From contig CAMDZX010000111.1 of NCBI GenBank assembly GCA_945910925.1, forward strand, positions 1 through 5,984: a DNA stretch of 5,984 bases, given 5' to 3'. The position numbers were made by a program, and so were the translations under genes. The notes beneath the pieces were generated by a model that saw only the letters and a program-made list of their open reading frames with translations, was not told the origin of the DNA and did no database searches. The DNA comes from an uncultured bacterium (lineage in GTDB: Bacteria; Cyanobacteriota; Vampirovibrionia; Gastranaerophilales; Gastranaerophilaceae). Shown here one piece after another: positions 1 through 5,895 of this stretch; positions within the stretch are counted from its first letter, which is position 1; every line of letters starts with the position of its first letter.

Positions 1-270
1 GTTATTTTCAAGAGATGATATATTACTGCCATAATCAGATGCAAGTTTTGCGTAATATTGCGTCATTTCTTCATTGGTAACAACACCGTCACCGTTTACA
101 TCCATATCCTCGTTATAAAGTGAGTCTCCTTCAAGGGCATAAACGTTACTGTCTTGTGGTGAAGCGGCTGAACTGTTTATGGATTGAACAGGAGCAGTGG
201 ATGCCGGTACAGCATTAAGGGCTGATTGCATAATACTTTGATTTAATAACAATGCAGAAATATCCGACAC
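1..270 (-). CDS. EF-hand-containing protein, N-terminal part (cut by window edge)
   Basis: An open frame of 90 codons runs without a stop from a GTG at 270-268 to the left edge, so the C-terminus lies outside the window. The GTG is chosen because AAGGAG lies 10 bases upstream (286-281); the next in-frame ATG (residue 14) has no such site. Residues 57-68 read DVNGDGVVTNEE, a textbook EF-hand calcium loop with Asp, Asn and Asp at positions 1, 3 and 5, Gly at 6 and Glu at 12. Plausible helices flank it. Residues 1-45 are rich in Ser, Ala, Asn and Gln and look like a flexible leader with no signal peptide or membrane segment. Dockerin modules use a similar loop, but only one copy is visible. Calcium binding is well supported by the motif; the cellular role is unknown. 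The gene is transcribed away from the glycosidase gene at 589 and has its own promoter. Confidence 0.75.
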   Translation of the reverse strand, partial: MSDISALLLNQSIMQSALNAVPASTAPVQSINSSAASPQDSNVYALEGDSLYNEDMDVNGDGVVTNEEMTQYYAKLASDYGSNISSLENN

Positions 271-280
271 TATCTTTATA

Positions 281-286
281 CTCCTT
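281..286 (-). promoter_or_regulatory. Shine-Dalgarno site of the EF-hand gene
   Basis: On the minus strand this reads AAGGAG, a near-perfect match to the 16S rRNA tail, with a 10-base spacer to the GTG at 270. It is the main reason for accepting a GTG start for the partial gene. Confidence 0.7.
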
Positions 287-294
287 ATATATTT

Positions 295-323
295 ATTATA
301 ACATATATTTTTATAACTTCAAC
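295..323 (-). promoter_or_regulatory. Sigma-70-type promoter of the EF-hand gene
   Basis: On the minus strand a TTGAAG (-35, 323-318) is followed after exactly 17 bases by TATAAT (-10, 300-295). The -10 is preceded by TG plus one base, giving an extended -10 element. Transcription would start near 288, leaving a leader of about 18 bases that is mostly Shine-Dalgarno site. The region is AT-rich, so chance TATAAT boxes occur, but the -35, spacing, extended -10 and immediate Shine-Dalgarno agree with each other. Confidence 0.65.
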
Positions 324-442
324 TTTTATTTACAAACTTCTTACTTGCAATTAATATCTTTATCTTTCTCAAACGCTTACAATGTGTACATTTAACACTA
401 TTTAGTTTTGTAAAAATATTATCCCTGTTGGGGTTCCGAGGA

Positions 443-471
443 TTGAAAACATATAAAAAGTATATTATAAT
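443..471 (+). promoter_or_regulatory. Sigma-70-type promoter of the glycosidase gene
   Basis: TTGAAA (-35, 443-448) and a perfect TATAAT (-10, 466-471) are separated by 17 bases. The predicted start is near 478, which gives an untranslated leader of about 110 bases before the ATG at 589. This is the best promoter match in the window on the plus strand. Confidence 0.7.
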
Positions 472-516
472 TATAGTGTAAGGAAACAAGACATCAAGAT
501 TTAGTACTTGACCTGC

Positions 517-541
517 AGAGTGTTACGCCCCACACCACTCT
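517..541 (+). other. Possible hairpin in the glycosidase leader
   Basis: AGAGTG at 517-522 is complementary to CACTCT at 536-541, giving a 6-base-pair stem around a 13-base loop rich in C. No run of T follows, so it is not a terminator. It lies within the predicted leader RNA just upstream of the second, longer hairpin at 553-597. Stability is modest and function is unknown. Confidence 0.35.
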
Positions 542-552
542 CTAATAAAAAA

Positions 553-597
553 GGTATCTGAGTTACTTCACAACCAACAGGTGATCTAATGGATACC
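553..597 (+). promoter_or_regulatory. Leader stem-loop covering the ribosome-binding site and start codon
   Basis: GGTATC (553-558) pairs with GATACC (592-597). Inside it, GTTA (562-565) pairs with TAAT (587-590, one G-U pair), and TCAC (568-571) pairs with GTGA (581-584) around a nine-base loop. That makes about 14 pairs with two small internal loops. The right arm contains most of the Shine-Dalgarno AGGTGA (579-584) and the first two bases of the ATG, so the fold would hide the translation start. Pairing is seen directly; a role in regulating translation is inferred. Confidence 0.4.
579..584 (+). promoter_or_regulatory. Shine-Dalgarno site of the glycosidase gene
   Basis: AGGTGA lies four bases before the ATG at 589. 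It supports that start, which also places a signal peptide directly at the N-terminus. Confidence 0.6.
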
Positions 598-1827
598 ACA
601 TTTACACGCCCAAATATTGAAAAACTGCTGTTAATAGGTGTTAATTTGGCTTTACTATATGGGTTACTGTGTGCGCAGAGCGTGTCTGTTCTGGCAGAGA
701 ATATCCGTATTGTAAACGGAATAGCCTCGCCGATATTACAGGGTATCCGAAACGAGCTGAGCCTGAGTGCCGAGTTGGAAGCAAAAAATAAGTTAGAGGA
801 ATTCAATCAACAAATAAGCCGCAAGTACAGGTATGGAACAATTTGTACATTATCAGACGGATTAAAACATATAAAAATGACAAAATATTATCAAGGTCGG
901 CCTGTAAGATTAAATGTTATAGAAACAGATTTGAATATAAATCCTGAGTTAAAGATTGCACCGGTTATTGCCTCGGACAAACTACAAAGAAAGGCGTCCA
1001 TTACATCAATGGCACGAAAAAGTAATTCAATTGTCGCAGTAAACGGTGCTTTTTTTAAACCTCAAACAGGATGTCCGTTAGGAACATTAATGATAGACGG
1101 GAAAATTTATACAGGTCCTATTCACAACAGAGTTGCAATGGGCTTTGGTGATGACGGTTACGAAATGGGCAGAGTAGAGTTAAACGCATCTCTAAAAAAA
1201 GGATTTGATAATATAAAAATAGATAATATTAATCAACCGAGAATGCTCTGCACAAACGTAATTGTCTACACTCCTGATTGGGGTACTTATGCCCCTTGTT
1301 CTCCTCAATACGGGATTCAAGTTGCAGTTTCGGGGAATAAAGTTGTTTCATTATCTCCTGCAAGAACTGTTATTCCTGAAGACGGATATGTTCTTGTCGG
1401 ACCTTCAAGCAAATTGGGAGATATAAAAATTGGGGATAAAGTAAATCTTGATATAAAAACCTCACCGGAATGGAAGAATGTAAAACATATTATAAGTGGA
1501 GGGCCGTATCTTGTAAAAGATGGTGATATATTTGTTGATATGACCGCCGAAAAGCTTGCTTGTATTGGCGGAAGAAATCCAAGAACCGCTATCGGGTATA
1601 CCAAAGATAACCATGTTATTATTGTAACGGCAGACGGCAGAGAAGGGTCTTCAATTGGTTTAACATTAAATGAATTGGCACATTTAATGCAAAGTTTAGG
1701 TTGTGTCAATGCAATGAATTTAGACGGAGGCGGCTCAACCGTTATGTATGTAAACGGTAATATCGTTAATAAACCTCCGGTAAAAGGCGGAATCGCACTT
1801 TCTAATGCAATAGGAATTTATAGATAG
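589..1827 (+). CDS. Exported phosphodiester glycosidase (NAGPA) family protein
   Basis: A protein of 412 residues. The N-terminus is a signal peptide or membrane anchor: a short region with Arg7 and Lys12, a hydrophobic core at about 13-29, and a possible signal peptidase site after V-L-A at 34-36. Residues 37-100 form a linker with a charged helical stretch (about 58-80). From about 105 to the end lies a NAGPA-type domain: VNGAFF (151-156), GPIHNR (176-181), GGPYLV (304-309), RNPRTAIG (329-336), TADGRE (347-352) and NLDGGGSTVMYVNG (377-390), ending with SNAIGIY. In mammals this domain removes GlcNAc from phosphodiesters, and bacterial members are assigned to exopolysaccharide or phosphodiester-linked sugar cleavage. 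The substrate here is unknown; action outside the cytoplasm is inferred from the N-terminus. It is a single-gene unit, convergent with yvcK. Family assignment is secure. Confidence 0.9.
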   Translation: MDTTFTRPNIEKLLLIGVNLALLYGLLCAQSVSVLAENIRIVNGIASPILQGIRNELSLSAELEAKNKLEEFNQQISRKYRYGTICTLSDGLKHIKMTKYYQGRPVRLNVIETDLNINPELKIAPVIASDKLQRKASITSMARKSNSIVAVNGAFFKPQTGCPLGTLMIDGKIYTGPIHNRVAMGFGDDGYEMGRVELNASLKKGFDNIKIDNINQPRMLCTNVIVYTPDWGTYAPCSPQYGIQVAVSGNKVVSLSPARTVIPEDGYVLVGPSSKLGDIKIGDKVNLDIKTSPEWKNVKHIISGGPYLVKDGDIFVDMTAEKLACIGGRNPRTAIGYTKDNHVIIVTADGREGSSIGLTLNELAHLMQSLGCVNAMNLDGGGSTVMYVNGNIVNKPPVKGGIALSNAIGIYR

Positions 1828-1870
1828 AGGTAGATTAATCGTTTATAGCCGTACAAAGTTTTGCAAAGAC

Positions 1871-1903
1871 AAAAAATATCGGGACTTGTTTCGTCCCGAT
1901 ATT
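1871..1903 (-). terminator. Intrinsic terminator of the pxpA-like/yvcK operon
   Basis: An 11-base-pair perfect stem (1875-1885 with 1893-1903, core ATATCGGGAC/GTCCCGATAT) encloses a seven-base loop. On the minus strand it is followed by a run of T from 1876 down to 1871, which is the form of a rho-independent terminator, 10 bases past the yvcK stop codon. On the plus strand the hairpin is preceded by A and not followed by T, so for the convergent glycosidase gene it would work weakly at best. Confidence 0.85.
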
Positions 1904-1912
1904 CACAATAAA

Positions 1913-3235
1913 CTATTTATGTTTTTTGTTTTTCATCTGCCTTCTGTACCAGTAGTAAACAGCACGTGCTACTCTGTGGTGACTATGTCTTATCAGACCG
2001 TTTTTACTTTCTTCTTCTTCAAGCAGATTGCCGGTAACAACTTTTACTCCTGTCGGTGCCAGATTTTCCATATCAATTACAACAGGATATGACCCGTATT
2101 TTGCATAAGTCGGAGAAAGTTCCGTCGGTAAAACATTATTAACAAGCACGGCATCCAGAATATCAGAGCTTCCGGCATGTGAAATTAATGCGTTTACATG
2201 GCTTGCTACCGAATAATTATCCGTTTCACCCTTTTGTGTCATAATGTTACATACATAAATCTTTTTAGCATGTGAATCGGCAACTGCGGATGCAATTTCT
2301 TTTATTAATAAGTTTGGAATAACACTTGTATAAAGACTTCCCGGCCCCATAATAATTAAATCAGCATCTTTTATCGCATCGAGAACCTCAGGTAATGCTT
2401 TGCACTCAGCAGGCTCTGTAAACAGACGTTTAATTTTTCCGCCGGCTTCAGGAATTGCTGATTCGCCGTGTATAATTCTGCCGTCTTCCATTTCTGCTGC
2501 AAGCTTCATATTATCCAATGTGGAAGGTAATACCCTACCTCTTATAGATAGTACGTTTGAAGATTCTTTTACGGCTCTAACCATATCTCCCGTAATAGAA
2601 CAAAGCGCTGTAAGGAAAAGATTACCGAAACTGTGACCTTTTAAGCCTTCACCTATTTTAAATCTGTATTGGAACAATTTTGTAACCAAATCTTCATCAT
2701 CTGCCAATGCTGCAATACAGTTTCTTATATCACCCGGAGGTAATACTCCGAGTTCCTCTCTTAAACGTCCTGAACTTCCACCGTCATCTCCGACTGTTAC
2801 AACAGCAGTTATATTATTGGTTATGTTTTTAATGCCTTTTAATAACATAGAAAGCCCCGTACCACCGCCGATTGCAACAATCTTAGGACCTTTATTGAGT
2901 TTTTTCCTTCTGTAAAGAGCTTCTAACATTGTTTCTTTTTCTTTACCGTTTCTCAAATCCAACATTGATAAATTCGTTTTTTGCCAGCCTTTAAAGAATA
3001 ATATTGTACCTGCCATAATTACAACAAGTGCAATAACATTTGCTGATGCGTACGATTTTATGTTATTGAGAAACGCATAAATTTCTCGAGGCTGCGCAAG
3101 TATAAGTATCCCCAGAGTTATCAAAACCGATCCGAAGAATATGAGCGCAAACCAACGTTTTACCTCTAAGCCCGGCATTAGCCACGCTGCATCTTTAGGT
3201 ATTTTCATCATATTTTTTTTCATAATGTTTTTCAT
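1913..3235 (-). CDS. yvcK: Membrane-anchored YvcK/CofD-like protein (gluconeogenesis factor family)
   Basis: A protein of 440 residues from the ATG at 3235. That start lies one base after the upstream gene's TAA, with AGGA at 3249-3246. An ATG at 3268 would add 11 residues and a 32-base overlap and is less likely. Two membrane segments lie at about 28-47 and 64-82, the first after a PGLEVKRW motif that I recall from long forms of this family. The CofD-like Rossmann domain begins near 116: GGGTGLS (123-129), GDDGGSSGRLR (149-159), PPGDIRN (166-172), GHSFGNL (200-206) and GPGSLYTS (297-304). YvcK of Bacillus is about 320 residues, binds UDP-sugars and is needed for cell shape and peptidoglycan synthesis during growth on gluconeogenic carbon. 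CofD itself makes coenzyme F420, but these motifs and the membrane anchor point to the YvcK branch. The usual partners rapZ and whiA are not in this window. An intrinsic terminator follows. Confidence 0.9.
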   Translation of the reverse strand: MKNIMKKNMMKIPKDAAWLMPGLEVKRWFALIFFGSVLITLGILILAQPREIYAFLNNIKSYASANVIALVVIMAGTILFFKGWQKTNLSMLDLRNGKEKETMLEALYRRKKLNKGPKIVAIGGGTGLSMLLKGIKNITNNITAVVTVGDDGGSSGRLREELGVLPPGDIRNCIAALADDEDLVTKLFQYRFKIGEGLKGHSFGNLFLTALCSITGDMVRAVKESSNVLSIRGRVLPSTLDNMKLAAEMEDGRIIHGESAIPEAGGKIKRLFTEPAECKALPEVLDAIKDADLIIMGPGSLYTSVIPNLLIKEIASAVADSHAKKIYVCNIMTQKGETDNYSVASHVNALISHAGSSDILDAVLVNNVLPTELSPTYAKYGSYPVVIDMENLAPTGVKVVTGNLLEEEESKNGLIRHSHHRVARAVYYWYRRQMKNKKHK

Positions 3236-3236
3236 A

Positions 3237-4016
3237 TTACACCCATCCTGAAGCTTTTGCTTTACCATAATTTACGGGTTCAGGCTCAATAAGGGCATGA
3301 GCTCGTTCCAGAATTTCCAAAGAATTCGGATATTTGTTTGAAAAATGTATTGTATCAATCTCAGCGTATGATTTACCGAGAGCATTGTTATTAATTTGAG
3401 ATGTGTGCAAAAAGTCCTGCAATCTTTTTATGCAAGCATCAGTATCGGTAATATCAGCCACATTGTAATCTATTTCCAACTCAGGGGAATATACTTTATC
3501 AAGAATAATTTCTTGAGCAACAGGAATTTTTACATAATCGCCCACTTTTTGAGTTATATCTCCCGCAGGTCCATAATATGTAAGCCATTGAGAAGTCTTT
3601 TGTATTGCACGGGCAAGTACGGTTGCAAATCTAAAATCTTCTCCTGCCCTTCTGTACATCGCACCGTGAGGTCTTACATGCTCAATTTCAAACTTATATG
3701 CTTTAGCAAAAGACATTAACGCTCCCAATTGGTACATAACCAAAGCTTCAAGCTCATCATCGGTAAGGTCAATCGGTCTGTATCCAAACCCTTGAATATC
3801 GTGATATCCGATATGTGCGCCGATAACAACGTTATATTCTTTTGCAAGCAAAAGAGAATTTTTTATTGTCATAGGGTCACCGGCATGAAATCCGCAAGAA
3901 ACATTAACTGATGAAACATATTTTAAATAATCGTTCTCATTGTTATTGCGGTATACACCGTAGCCCTGTGCTATATCACAGTTAAAATCTATTGTCTTAA
4001 CATTTTTTCTTTCCAT
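3237..4016 (-). CDS. LamB/YcsF (5-oxoprolinase subunit A, PxpA-like) family protein
   Basis: A protein of 259 residues, close to the family's usual 245-260. The ATG at 4016 is chosen because GAGG lies five bases upstream (4025-4022); a TTG at 4034 is also in frame but has no comparable site. Family motifs are DFNCD (10-14), NVSCGFHAGDP (38-48), IGAHIGYHDIQGFGYR (65-80) and RPHGAMY (115-121). PxpA works with PxpB and PxpC to open 5-oxoproline to glutamate using ATP. Neither partner is next to it here. Several positions that I recall as conserved differ: the Gly-Glu after NCD is Ala-Gln (16-17), the C-terminal His-Gly-Asp after DTI is replaced by Ser-Asn-Lys (226-228), and the usual Arg-x-x-Gly-Ala segment near 180-190 is not recognisable. 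The fold family is secure; 5-oxoprolinase activity is doubtful. It is the first gene of an operon with yvcK. Confidence 0.85.
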   Translation of the reverse strand: MERKNVKTIDFNCDIAQGYGVYRNNNENDYLKYVSSVNVSCGFHAGDPMTIKNSLLLAKEYNVVIGAHIGYHDIQGFGYRPIDLTDDELEALVMYQLGALMSFAKAYKFEIEHVRPHGAMYRRAGEDFRFATVLARAIQKTSQWLTYYGPAGDITQKVGDYVKIPVAQEIILDKVYSPELEIDYNVADITDTDACIKRLQDFLHTSQINNNALGKSYAEIDTIHFSNKYPNSLEILERAHALIEPEPVNYGKAKASGWV

Positions 4017-4021
4017 AAATA

Positions 4022-4025
4022 CCTC
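4022..4025 (-). promoter_or_regulatory. Shine-Dalgarno site deciding the PxpA-like start
   Basis: GAGG on the minus strand with a five-base spacer to the ATG at 4016. It favours that ATG over the in-frame TTG at 4034, inside whose short extension it would otherwise lie. Confidence 0.5.
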
Positions 4026-4044
4026 AACTATCAATATCAGGTTA

Positions 4045-4073
4045 ATTATACTACAAATAGAGAATTTTATAAT
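4045..4073 (-). promoter_or_regulatory. Candidate promoter of the pxpA-like/yvcK operon
   Basis: A perfect TATAAT lies on the minus strand at 4050-4045, which would start transcription near 4038 and leave a leader of about 21 bases. Seventeen bases upstream, where a -35 is expected, the sequence is ATTATA (4073-4068), a poor match to TTGACA. The -10 is convincing; the -35 is not. Confidence 0.45.
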
Positions 4074-4078
4074 ATAAT
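4068..4078 (+). promoter_or_regulatory. Candidate -10 region of the ribF operon
   Basis: Two overlapping TATAAT boxes occur at 4068-4073 and 4073-4078. Transcription from the first would start near 4080, almost at the ATG at 4085. No Shine-Dalgarno site lies in front of that ATG, so the ribF mRNA may be leaderless or nearly so. No good -35 is seen; the sequence 17 bases upstream of the first box is ATTATA (4045-4050). Confidence 0.4.
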
Positions 4079-4084
4079 AATGAC

Positions 4085-4945
4085 ATGGAAATTTACAACG
4101 AGTTTAGAAAAATTGATAATGTATCGCTGGCATTGGGTTTTTTTGACGGAGTACACAAAGGACATCAGGTTGTACTTTCCAAGTATAATGAATCAAAACT
4201 CGCGGTAATAACATTTAAGAAGCATCCTCTGGAGGTTTTTGGCAAGCCTTGCTTGTATCTTTCAACATTGGAAAAAAGAGCGGATTTAATAGAAAAAACG
4301 GGCGCAGATTATCTTTTTGAATTGGACTTTACCGAAGAATTTTCAAAAATAACGGGAGAAGAATACCTTCAAACTCTGATAGAATATTTTCATCCGATAT
4401 GTATAACCACAGGCTTTAATCATACCTTCGGCTCTGATATGCAGGGTGCAAAATTACTTGAAGAAATGCAGGGAAAATACAATTATAAATATATTCAAAT
4501 CCCACCGCAAAAATATAATGATGAAATTATAAGTTCTTCATTAATCAGAGAATATATTTGCAAAGGTGATATTTATACGGCCAATTGTATGTTAGGGCAT
4601 AGATTTTCGGTAAGCGGGAAGGTTATCAAGGGTAATCAACTCGGACGTCAAATAGGATTTCCGACTGCAAATATCCTATATCCTGCAAAAACAGTTAATA
4701 TCCCGTATGGGGTTTATTGTACGGAGGTTAACGGAATGCGCGCCGTTACAAACTACGGAATAAAACCTACCATAGGGAACTACACTCCTGTTATGGAAAC
4801 TCATATTATAGGATTTGACAAGAATATATACGGACAGGATATAGAAGTAGAATTTATCAGAAAAATAAGAGATGAAAAGAAGTTTGATTCAATAAATGAT
4901 TTAAAATTACAAATAATTAAGGATACGGAAGAATGCTCAAAGTAG
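4085..4945 (+). CDS. ribF: Bifunctional riboflavin kinase / FAD synthetase
   Basis: A protein of 286 residues, slightly shorter than the usual 300-320. It phosphorylates riboflavin to FMN and adenylylates FMN to FAD in the cytoplasm. The N-terminal FMN adenylyltransferase module shows GFFDGVHKGHQ (18-28), TTGFNHTFG (108-116, where many family members have Asp-Phe-Arg-Phe-Gly) and ISSSLIR (149-155). The C-terminal flavokinase module shows GKVIKGNQLGRQIGFPTAN (178-196, including the PTAN metal and ATP motif), NYGIKPTIG (223-231), the Glu of METH (238, the position of the catalytic base), IYG (248-250) and IRDEKKF (261-267). Both activities therefore look intact. Start at the only sensible ATG, without a Shine-Dalgarno site. 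It is the first gene of an operon with the formyltransferase, whose ATG lies inside the last codons of ribF, and it is divergent from the PxpA-like gene. Confidence 0.94.
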   Translation: MEIYNEFRKIDNVSLALGFFDGVHKGHQVVLSKYNESKLAVITFKKHPLEVFGKPCLYLSTLEKRADLIEKTGADYLFELDFTEEFSKITGEEYLQTLIEYFHPICITTGFNHTFGSDMQGAKLLEEMQGKYNYKYIQIPPQKYNDEIISSSLIREYICKGDIYTANCMLGHRFSVSGKVIKGNQLGRQIGFPTANILYPAKTVNIPYGVYCTEVNGMRAVTNYGIKPTIGNYTPVMETHIIGFDKNIYGQDIEVEFIRKIRDEKKFDSINDLKLQIIKDTEECSK

Positions 4946-5886
4946 TTATTATCGGATACGGTGAAATGTTTACGAATATGATTGCGGGAACTCTTGATTC
5001 GGGTTCTGCAGTGGTCGGAGTTCTAAGGCACAGTCGTGTTAAAAACATTCCGATTATAAGACGTTTGAAAGAAATATTTAACCCTGACAGAGATTATAAT
5101 TATGTAAAAAGCTACGGATTGTATGATATTGATGCTCGCAGTGCAAACAGTGAAAAGTTCAGAAAAGAACTTTTGAAATTAAATCCTGACATTTTGCTTG
5201 TTGCATCTTGGAGTGAAAAAATCCAAAAATTGACGTATGATATCCCCAAAATTGCTACAATTAATGTGCATCCGTCTTTATTACCGCAGTATAGAGGTCC
5301 TAATCCTTACATGCAAACTATATTACATGGTGAAGAAAAATCAGGAGTGACCTTTCACCTGATGGATGAACGGTTTGACACTGGAGCAATATTGGAGCAA
5401 CGTACGGTTGAAATTTCACCTTCTGATACGGGAAAAGAGTTGAAAGCAAAAACAGTTTTAACCGCAAGAGGTGCTATATGCGAACTTTTGGAAAAACTTT
5501 CAGAAGATGTAATTTTTCCTGTTGCGCAAAATGAGAGTAAAGCCTCATATTATTCTACGGATTTTGATAATGAAATACGGTTTAATCAGTCTGCAAACGA
5601 AATTTCAGCAAAAATCAGATGCATACATCCTTGGAGTTATACATACTTCTTTCTTGATAAATACGTATTTGTCCCTAACCCGTACAAAATTACGATTATG
5701 GAAAATACGACTCCGTGCGATATTATTGGTGGCTTGGTAGAAATTGATGCAAATGATAAAAGTATTACGATTGTATCTGGCGACGGGAAACTGGTAAGAC
5801 TTGCGGGTCTTAAATTGTACGGTGCAATAAATCAGTTCTTTACAAAACGTGTTCTGACAAAGTTGCAAAAGATTTATGGAAAATAA
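4933..5886 (+). CDS. Formyltransferase resembling methionyl-tRNA formyltransferase (atypical)
   Basis: A protein of 317 residues, about the length of Fmt. The N-terminal formyltransferase domain contains the catalytic triad of the fold: Asn111 and His113 in INVHPSLLPQYRGPNP (110-125) and Asp149 in DERFDTGAI (145-153). The C-terminal part has NEISAKIRCIHPW (222-234), resembling the Fmt C-terminal domain, where R-A-x-x-PWPGA is typical. It differs from canonical Fmt in its start: VVIIGYGEMFTN (4-15) replaces the MGTPxFA signature, and WSEKI (93-97) stands where folate-site residues such as AYG are expected. It could be a divergent Fmt, charging initiator Met-tRNA with formyl from 10-formyl-tetrahydrofolate, or a formyltransferase for a nucleotide sugar or other amine as in ArnA. 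The ATG overlaps ribF by 13 bases and has AAGGA nine bases upstream, so translation is probably coupled. No deformylase or sugar gene is adjacent. Confidence 0.82.
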   Translation: MLKVVIIGYGEMFTNMIAGTLDSGSAVVGVLRHSRVKNIPIIRRLKEIFNPDRDYNYVKSYGLYDIDARSANSEKFRKELLKLNPDILLVASWSEKIQKLTYDIPKIATINVHPSLLPQYRGPNPYMQTILHGEEKSGVTFHLMDERFDTGAILEQRTVEISPSDTGKELKAKTVLTARGAICELLEKLSEDVIFPVAQNESKASYYSTDFDNEIRFNQSANEISAKIRCIHPWSYTYFFLDKYVFVPNPYKITIMENTTPCDIIGGLVEIDANDKSITIVSGDGKLVRLAGLKLYGAINQFFTKRVLTKLQKIYGK

Positions 5887-5895
5887 TTAAGTAAA

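Larger units (their letters stand above)
271..588. other. Divergent intergenic region (318 bases)
   Basis: No gene is supported here. From left to right it holds the Shine-Dalgarno site and promoter of the EF-hand gene (281-323), a stretch without assigned function (324-442) containing a short inverted repeat AATGT-GT-ACATT at 381-392, the promoter of the glycosidase gene (443-471), and that gene's leader of roughly 110 bases with two potential hairpins. A reading frame of about 100 codons on the minus strand from 806 into this region lies mostly antisense to the glycosidase N-terminus and is not a gene. Confidence 0.7.

Noticed and set aside
369..382. Partial match to a LacI-family/cre operator core (AAACGCTT).
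   Set aside because: Only about 11 of 14 consensus positions match on the minus strand and symmetry is lost on one side; no regulator gene is nearby to support it.
430..450. A stretch ending in GATTGAAAAC, resembling the 3' end of some CRISPR repeats.
   Set aside because: It occurs once, with no second copy or spacer pattern and no cas gene in the window; the TTGAAA in it is better explained as the -35 of the glycosidase promoter.
517..541. Hairpin considered as an attenuator/terminator in the glycosidase leader.
   Set aside because: No T run follows on either strand; kept only as a possible structural element.
501..806. Reading frame of 101 codons on the minus strand.
   Set aside because: It lies mostly antisense to the N-terminus of the glycosidase, has no recognisable domain, and would remove the well-supported promoter-leader arrangement.
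1317..1709. Reading frame of 130 codons on the minus strand.
   Set aside because: It is fully inside the conserved glycosidase domain on the opposite strand and shows no family motif.
1886..2092. Short plus-strand frame beginning inside the terminator hairpin.
   Set aside because: It is antisense to the conserved C-terminus of yvcK and starts within a terminator stem; low-complexity aromatic-rich translation.
3396..3719. Plus-strand frame of 107 codons.
   Set aside because: It is antisense to the PxpA-like gene, whose motifs are clear; no domain or start signal.
5605..5868. Minus-strand frame of 87 codons.
   Set aside because: It lies antisense to the C-terminal part of the formyltransferase, with no motif or Shine-Dalgarno site supporting it.
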